A stretch of DNA of 38,910 nucleotides from WJMT01 sp964611275 (GTDB lineage: Bacteria; Acidobacteriota; Aminicenantia; Aminicenantales; Aminicenantaceae): the NCBI GenBank assembly GCA_964611275.1, contig CAZSZS010000156.1, positions 1 to 38,910 of the forward strand, given 5' to 3'. Under the pieces are notes generated by a model. The model was not told the DNA's origin. It worked only from the letters and a program-made list of their open reading frames with translations, and made no database searches. The position numbers were made by a program, and so were the translations under genes. Of the stretch, positions 34,881 through 38,910 are shown one piece after another (position 1 is the first letter of the stretch; each line of letters begins with the position of its first letter).

Positions 34881-35597
34881 TCATATTGATATCTTTTTCC
34901 CCACGCCTATTTGGATGTAGTCTTTCCCGTAAGCCTCACTGAACAGATTTCTGGCTTCTTTTCCCGAGCAGTGTGACGGTCCGGCTTTTTTAACCCCTAA
35001 TTTCTTAAAGAAACGGATAATTTCTTTGATCTCCTGATCTTCAAATCCGCCAAGATGAAACCCACCGAATACAAGAAAAATCTCTTTTTTGGTAATATCT
35101 TTGACCGTTTCGATAATGTTCACTATTCGCGGATGAGCGCATCCTGTAATGAGCACGAGTCCCTCATGTGAATCCAGAATGAGACTTTGTTCATTGATCC
35201 ATCCTGAGATAACACCGGATGTATACACGTTTTCCAGGATTTGCTGGTGGGAACTAACATCAATGTAAGAGGCGCCTGCTTTTTTAATAGAGTTTTTGAA
35301 GGGTGTAGGGAAGAAATCCGGGAGATAGACTGTTATATTTGGGTTTTCTTTGAGGAGCGCTAAAAGCCCGCCTGTATGGTCTCTGTGGAAATGGGAAAGG
35401 ACTACTATGTCGACATTCTGCGGTTCAATGTCAAGCCCATTCATATTGGAGAGCAGGATATTTCCGTTCGTGCCTGTATCAAAGAGGATATTTTTCTCAG
35501 CCCCCTGGATGAAGCATGAGAATCCCCAATCTGTTTGTAAAGCCGGATCAAAAGGATTGTTATCATAAACAACCGTGCAGTTAAAATTTCTGTTCAT
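34881..35597 (-). CDS. Metallo-beta-lactamase-fold hydrolase
   Basis: 238 aa. Metal motif HFHRDH (His69, His71, Asp73, His74), then ITGCAHPRIVNII and VFGGFHLGG supply the remaining His ligands, and ILFDTGTNGNILLSNM precedes them. This ordering is that of the MBL subgroup annotated as dihydropterin-aminobenzene-phosphate synthase-like, present in many anaerobe and archaeal metal loci. I start at 35597 because the ATG overlaps the zinc-ribbon gene's TAA (TAATG), a coupling junction; an upstream in-frame ATG would overlap that gene more. Confidence 0.87.
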   Translation of the reverse strand: MNRNFNCTVVYDNNPFDPALQTDWGFSCFIQGAEKNILFDTGTNGNILLSNMNGLDIEPQNVDIVVLSHFHRDHTGGLLALLKENPNITVYLPDFFPTPFKNSIKKAGASYIDVSSHQQILENVYTSGVISGWINEQSLILDSHEGLVLITGCAHPRIVNIIETVKDITKKEIFLVFGGFHLGGFEDQEIKEIIRFFKKLGVKKAGPSHCSGKEARNLFSEAYGKDYIQIGVGKKISI

Positions 35598-35770
35598 TAT
35601 CTGGTCATCATTGTTCCGCATTTGGGGCATTTGATCTGATTGCAGGGTGTCCCCCTTTTATGGGGCACCTTTGTCCCGCACGACGGGCAGACGCACTGCC
35701 CTCCCGGGCCAAAACCCTGGCCTCCTCTTCCTCCGCGGCCGCCGCCTTGTCTTTGATTTTCTTGTTGCAT
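35597..35770 (-). CDS. Tiny glycine-rich zinc-ribbon protein
   Basis: 57 aa. The N-terminal half is Gly/Arg-rich (RQGGGRGGRGGQGFGPGG); the C-terminal half has CVCPSCGTKVPHKRGTPC and KCPKCGTMMTR, two CxxC knuckles of a zinc ribbon. ATG at 35770 follows AAGGGGGATAAA. It ends in TAATG with the MBL gene. Such proteins accompany Mrp/NifX loci in anaerobes; a role in metal or protein delivery is inference. Confidence 0.85.
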   Translation of the reverse strand: MQQENQRQGGGRGGRGGQGFGPGGQCVCPSCGTKVPHKRGTPCNQIKCPKCGTMMTR

Positions 35771-35781
35771 TTTATCCCCCT

Positions 35782-36225
35782 TTAATTATAGTCCTCCATT
35801 ATTTTTTGGTCCTCTTCCATTAAATGTCCCGCGATTTCCTTCATGTTTGTTTTTTCCCAGAACGTGAGTTTCTCGTGAGCTTTCATATACTTTAACGGAA
35901 TAGGGTGTGTTCCTATGATTGCAGGGACATCATAATATTTTTCAATAAACTGTTTGAAATGACGAATTCTGGGGCAGGGAGGATAGCCCACCACCAGTCC
36001 CGTTGCTAAGTGGATGGCTTCGGCTCCGTTTTTTATCATCTCTTCCGGGACATATTCCACGTTTCCTCCCGGGCATCCTCCACAGTAAGAATATCCCACC
36101 ACCTCAACGGGTTCATCCTTTGGATATATGGAAAAACCACCTACTCTTTCTCTGAGAGCCCTGAAGCACTTTCCTCCTCCACAGCTCTGGTATCGTCCGC
36201 ATATGATGATGCCGATCTTTTTCAT
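35782..36225 (-). CDS. CGGC-domain protein
   Basis: 147 aa. It opens with KKIGIIICGRYQSCGGGKC (Cys9, Cys14, Cys19 region) and carries SYCGGCPGGNVEYVPEEMI and GYPPCPRIRHFKQFIE, the cysteine motifs of the CGGC domain (Pfam PF08821). The fold is predicted cytosolic, no signal. The biochemical role is not established; the conserved Cys suggest metal or cluster ligation. It lies 28 bases after mrp and 11 before the zinc-ribbon gene. Confidence 0.87.
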   Translation of the reverse strand: MKKIGIIICGRYQSCGGGKCFRALRERVGGFSIYPKDEPVEVVGYSYCGGCPGGNVEYVPEEMIKNGAEAIHLATGLVVGYPPCPRIRHFKQFIEKYYDVPAIIGTHPIPLKYMKAHEKLTFWEKTNMKEIAGHLMEEDQKIMEDYN

Positions 36226-36253
36226 AATATCTCCTTTACAGACAACTCTTCTA

Positions 36254-37072
36254 TTATGATTTTTTTAATTCTCTTATTTTATCCACGATTTTCATAAAGG
36301 CTTTACTGGCTTCAGAGTCCGGATGCTTGTCAAGGAAAGATTTTCCTTCATCTCCCAAGGATACGATTTCAGGTTCTATAGGAATGCTTCCGAGAAAAGG
36401 AACTCTCATTTGTTTGGCTGCTTTTTCTCCTCCCCCTTCTTTGAAGAGATTTATTTTGTATTTGCATTTGGGACAGATCAATCCGCTCATGTTTTCAACG
36501 ATCCCATACACTTCCAGATTCAGTTTTCTGGCAAAAGCCACAGCTTTTCTGGAATCCATTAAAGACACTTCCTGGGGTGTGGTCACAACAATGGCCCCTG
36601 AAGCTGGAATCAACTGCGCTATGGAGAGAGGCTCGTCTCCTGTGCCGGGTGGCGAATCTATGATCAGCCAGTCCAGGTTGCCCCAGGCTACATCCCCGAT
36701 AAACTGCTGGATCGCTTTCATCTTCATGGGACCCCGCCATATGACAGGAAGGTCCTGATTTTCAAGTAAAAAAGCCATTGAGATGAGAGAGAGGTTCTCA
36801 GTCACGGGGACAGGTATGATGGCCTCGGATGACGCCTGGATTTTCTTGCTCTCGACTCCCATCATTTTTGCCAGGTTAGGTCCATGTATATCCACATCCA
36901 GCAGCCCTACTTTCAGCCCTTTTTTGGCAAAAGCAAGGCCGAGATTGGCAGAAACAGTGCTCTTTCCGACGCCTCCTTTACCGCTGAAAACCAGAACACG
37001 GTTTTTTATGGTCTCCAGTCTTTTGGAGACCTTTTCTCTTTCCTTTTTAATTTTATCTTCTTGATTTGCCAT
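36254..37072 (-). CDS. Mrp/NBP35 (ApbC)-family P-loop ATPase
   Basis: 272 aa. Deviant Walker A VFSGKGGVGKSTVSANL (about 28-44), DVDIHGPNLAKMMG, IIDSPPGTGDEPLS, and the metal-binding CPKCKYKINLF near residue 200 (Cys pair). This family assembles or transfers iron-sulfur clusters as a homodimer bridging a cluster through its CxxC. It shares one base (TAATG) with the NifX-like gene before it, so the two proteins are probably made together and may be partners in cofactor transfer. Confidence 0.93.
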   Translation of the reverse strand: MANQEDKIKKEREKVSKRLETIKNRVLVFSGKGGVGKSTVSANLGLAFAKKGLKVGLLDVDIHGPNLAKMMGVESKKIQASSEAIIPVPVTENLSLISMAFLLENQDLPVIWRGPMKMKAIQQFIGDVAWGNLDWLIIDSPPGTGDEPLSIAQLIPASGAIVVTTPQEVSLMDSRKAVAFARKLNLEVYGIVENMSGLICPKCKYKINLFKEGGGEKAAKQMRVPFLGSIPIEPEIVSLGDEGKSFLDKHPDSEASKAFMKIVDKIRELKKS

Positions 37073-37785
37073 TATTTCACCTCGATATTATATTTCTCTA
37101 ACAGGTTCTTGATCTTGCCGCTGGCACCTGAGATGACTTTGATTTTTGATGCTTGAAGCACTCTTTGGGCATTGGGTCCGATCTGTCCTGTGAAAAGGAC
37201 ATCCACATTATTTTCAGATAAAAATTGGACTGACTTCGGTCCAACTCCCTGCATGAGATTTTTGTTCGGATTTTCTAGGGATTCCATGGTTTTTGTTTTT
37301 GGGTCATAAATGAGGTAGAAAGCCGCTCTTCCGAATCTTGGGTCGATTTCGTCTTCGATACTTTCGCCCTGGGCCGTAAAGCATATTCTTTGATTGGTAT
37401 CAATATCTGATTTTTCTGCCGGCTGCGGCTGTAGCCCAGGCTCGGATTTGGTTTTCCCGTGTTCGCAGAGATCCTCTCCCTTTTCCAGTTCTTTATTCAA
37501 AAATTTATGGATGACGTCATCAATAGAGCCCTGTACACCTATGATCGGTTCAATATTTTTCTGCCGGAACATACTCTGAGCTCTTGAGCCCATTCCTCCT
37601 GCAATGACGCAGGTGACTCCCATTTCAGAAAGATAATTAGGTAAAAATCCCGGGCTGTGCCCCGGATTCTCTATCTGTTCTCTTTTAACAACCTGCCCCT
37701 CTTGAATGTCAATGATCGTGTAAGCAGGGCACCTTCCGAAATGTGCTGATACGGAAGTCCCTTCTGTAGAAATAGCTAATTTCAT
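37072..37785 (-). CDS. Tandem NifX/NifB-like iron-molybdenum-cofactor-binding-domain protein
   Basis: 237 aa holding two copies of the dinitrogenase iron-molybdenum cofactor domain (Pfam PF02579): residues 1-95 (MKLAISTEGTSVSAHFGRCPAYTIIDIQEG to VIHKFLNKEL) and about 130-237 (ICFTAQGESIEDEIDPRFGRAAFYLIYD to NLLEKYNIEV). Between them is a Cys/His spot (EHGKTKS). The domain also occurs in non-nitrogen-fixers, and no nif structural genes are here, so nitrogenase is not implied. First gene after the hairpin at 37898; ribosome-binding site CAGGAG. Confidence 0.9.
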   Translation of the reverse strand: MKLAISTEGTSVSAHFGRCPAYTIIDIQEGQVVKREQIENPGHSPGFLPNYLSEMGVTCVIAGGMGSRAQSMFRQKNIEPIIGVQGSIDDVIHKFLNKELEKGEDLCEHGKTKSEPGLQPQPAEKSDIDTNQRICFTAQGESIEDEIDPRFGRAAFYLIYDPKTKTMESLENPNKNLMQGVGPKSVQFLSENNVDVLFTGQIGPNAQRVLQASKIKVISGASGKIKNLLEKYNIEVK

Positions 37786-37897
37786 GATTCACTCCTGTTT
37801 GATGGTTTGTTTCGTTCACTCAATGTTTGATGATAACAGTGTACCGAATCTAAGACATTTTATCTACTGTGATGCGCACTATTTTTCATTTTGAGAG

Positions 37898-37931
37898 AAC
37901 CGGGACGGTTATTGGGGCAACCGTCCCGGTT
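37898..37931 (-). terminator. Hairpin between the DUF5320 gene and the NifX-like gene
   Basis: AACCGGGACGGTT (37898-37910) and AACCGTCCCGGTT (37919-37931) make a perfect 13-bp stem with an 8-base loop. Neither side has a strong T-run, so termination is likely but could be partial, leaving downstream cluster genes on read-through from the fur promoter. Confidence 0.6.
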
Positions 37932-37962
37932 TGATGATCAATGTTTTTAGAAAATGACACCA

Positions 37963-38322
37963 TTACTTTTCTTTTTTGATTTCTTCTATTCTTTTTGAGA
38001 TCTCCTCCAGTTCTTCTTTCAAGTACTTGGATTGGTCTTTGAGCATTTTCATTTCATCTTCTGGTGTGACATTAGCTGGTTGTGGCGGATAAGGTGCATA
38101 ATAGGCGGGATCAGGGTAATATCCCATTCCTCGCCCATAACCGCGACCGAACCCGCGGCCGAAACCGCGGCCGAAACCACGACCGGATCCGTATCCGCGT
38201 CCTAATCCCATTCCCGGACCTGGTTTCATATAACCGGGAGTGTCATATCCGCTGCAGTAGCCAAGGGCTCTTCCTGTCCTTGGTCCTTGGCCCAAAGGTC
38301 CTGATCTGTCTCCTGCTGGCAT
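37963..38322 (-). CDS. Glycine-rich DUF5320 protein with coiled-coil tail
   Basis: 119 aa. It starts MPAGDRSGPLGQGPRTGRAL, the DUF5320 signature, followed by a Gly/Arg/Phe/Tyr repeat (GFGRGFGRGFGRGYGRG) encoded by a short tandem DNA repeat near 38140-38185. A Tyr/Pro stretch and a charged coiled coil (MKMLKDQSKYLKEELEEISK) end the protein. ATG at 38322 follows a perfect AAGGAGGTGA. It directly follows fur (5 bases), so it should be iron- or metal-regulated with it. Function unknown; proteins of this kind accompany Mrp/NifX loci. Confidence 0.82.
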   Translation of the reverse strand: MPAGDRSGPLGQGPRTGRALGYCSGYDTPGYMKPGPGMGLGRGYGSGRGFGRGFGRGFGRGYGRGMGYYPDPAYYAPYPPQPANVTPEDEMKMLKDQSKYLKEELEEISKRIEEIKKEK

Positions 38323-38327
38323 AAAAC

Positions 38328-38795
38328 TCACCTCCTTTCCTGGCATTGCTTACAAATGCCGTAAAATTCAAAATTATGATCTGTTATTTTAAAACCGTGC
38401 TTTTTTTTTAATCTTTGTTCTGCCTTTTTTATGAGCTCTAATTCTTCGCCCACAAAATCTGTATAATCAATGATCCTGCCGCACTGGGTACAAATAAGAT
38501 GATGGTGGTGTGTTTGGTTCAAATCAGTAATCAACTCATATTTATTTTCACCTGTTCCAAGAGGGATCTTGTTGAGATATCCCATTTTTTCGAGAACATC
38601 CAGTGTCCTGTACACCGTGGTCAATCCTATAGTGGGGTTGATTCTGAGCAGAGAGCGGTATATCTCTTTGGCGCTCATATGTTTGGAAGTACTGCCCAGA
38701 AGGTTCAGTATGGCTTCTCTGGGTGCGGTCCACCGGGAACCACAGCCCCTGAATCTGTTTCTCCACTTACGAGAAGGCATATTACGGGGCGGCAT
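38328..38795 (-). CDS. fur: Fur-family metal-responsive regulator
   Basis: 155 aa. Winged helix (TAPREAILNLLGSTSKHMSA, then LLRINPTIGLTTVYRTLDVLEKMGYL), the His-rich metal motif HHHHLICTQCGRIIDY, and a C-terminal CKQC pair; the two CxxC sites form the structural zinc site. I prefer ATG at 38795 with AGGAAGTGA ahead; an in-frame GTG at 38804 would add three residues. A near-consensus Fur box overlaps its own start site. Zur or PerR specificity cannot be excluded, though the box is Fur-like. It is the first gene of the metal cluster. Confidence 0.92.
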   Translation of the reverse strand: MPPRNMPSRKWRNRFRGCGSRWTAPREAILNLLGSTSKHMSAKEIYRSLLRINPTIGLTTVYRTLDVLEKMGYLNKIPLGTGENKYELITDLNQTHHHHLICTQCGRIIDYTDFVGEELELIKKAEQRLKKKHGFKITDHNFEFYGICKQCQERR

Positions 38796-38820
38796 AGAAA
38801 TCACTTCCTCTCTTGTAATT

Positions 38821-38839
38821 GATATTGATAATCATTTTC
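38821..38839. promoter_or_regulatory. Fur box ahead of fur
   Basis: GATATTGATAATCATTTTC matches the classical 19-bp Fur box GATAATGATAATCATTATC at 17 of 19 positions. It sits just downstream of the -10 and overlaps the expected start site, a repressing position. Confidence 0.85.
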
Positions 38840-38845
38840 AATAAA

Positions 38846-38874
38846 AGTATACTCCCTTGCTGGCTTCTTGTCAA
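38846..38874 (-). promoter_or_regulatory. Promoter of fur and the metal cluster
   Basis: On the minus strand TTGACA (38874-38869), 17 bases, TATACT (38851-38846): a consensus -35, a five-of-six -10 and ideal spacing. Start near 38839, inside the Fur box. Confidence 0.85.
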
Positions 38875-38891
38875 GTTGAATGGAAAAGTAA

Positions 38892-38910
38892 CCTGGGTTA
38901 TTCACAAGTC
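38892..38910. repeat. Edge of a second, inverted copy of the intergenic repeat
   Basis: CCTGGGTTATTCACAAGTC is the reverse complement of 18025-18043 with one mismatch. It stops at the window edge, so only the tail of the element is present. Confidence 0.55.

Noticed and set aside
37072..37785. Nitrogen-fixation locus suggested by NifX and NifU-like proteins
   Set aside because: No nifH, nifD, nifK, nifB, nifE or nifN is present, and both families are common in non-fixing anaerobes.
38136..38200. Short direct repeats resembling a CRISPR array
   Set aside because: The roughly 12-base periodic words encode GFGR repeats of the DUF5320 protein and have no spacers.

Overview
The window looks like chromosome of an anaerobic Gram-negative bacterium. 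Outer-membrane parts (a TolC-type channel, a TonB-dependent receptor, an OprP/OprO-type porin) establish the diderm envelope. Iron-sulfur scaffold, Mrp/NifX, CGGC and Cys-rich genes suggest anaerobic metal metabolism. Gene content (long MacB/FtsX permeases, secreted M16 pairs, a DUF2961 protein) would fit an Acidobacteria/Aminicenantes-like lineage, but no rRNA or other marker gene is present, so this is only a guess. No tRNA, rRNA, CRISPR, transposase or phage gene was seen.

Layout. 1-3.13 kb (minus): autoregulated YtrA-type GntR repressor, ABC ATPase, and an ABC-2 permease with a large extracytoplasmic domain. 3.2-4.4 kb (plus): lipoprotein nucleoside-hydrolase homologue. 4.4-5.6 kb (minus): porin. 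5.6-8.1 kb (plus): FtsX/MacB permease behind a sigma-54 promoter with tandem enhancer-like palindromes. 8.2-9.4 kb (plus): M20 amidohydrolase. 9.4-15.5 kb (minus): small Cys/His protein, outer-membrane factor, membrane-fusion lipoprotein and RND pump. 15.5-22.4 kb: vitamin B12 block, with btuB under a cobalamin riboswitch, a YhcC-type radical SAM gene, btuFCD, and divergent nikR. 23-24.4 kb (plus): PLP amino-acid decarboxylase. 24.4-31.4 kb (minus): GH172-type enzyme, active and degenerate M16 proteases, TrmO, IlvE, a methyltransferase. Just upstream is a brnQ remnant.

The most distinctive region is 31.8-38.9 kb, all on the minus strand: Fur, glycine-rich DUF5320 protein, two-domain NifX-like protein, Mrp/NBP35 ATPase, CGGC protein, tiny zinc-ribbon protein, metallo-beta-lactamase-fold protein, DUF4405 membrane protein, IscU/NifU-like scaffold, Cys-rich DUF6485 protein, radical SAM protein and a Cys-rich cytosolic protein. 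Junctions are tight (1-nt TAATG overlaps, 4-nt overlaps). A strong promoter with a near-consensus Fur box stands ahead of fur. The set reads as a metal or iron-sulfur cofactor handling system whose function I cannot assign, and it is the best candidate here for an undescribed system.

A dispersed non-coding repeat sits at about 17.86-18.05 kb, and the tail of a second, inverted copy appears to begin in the last 19 bases of the window.
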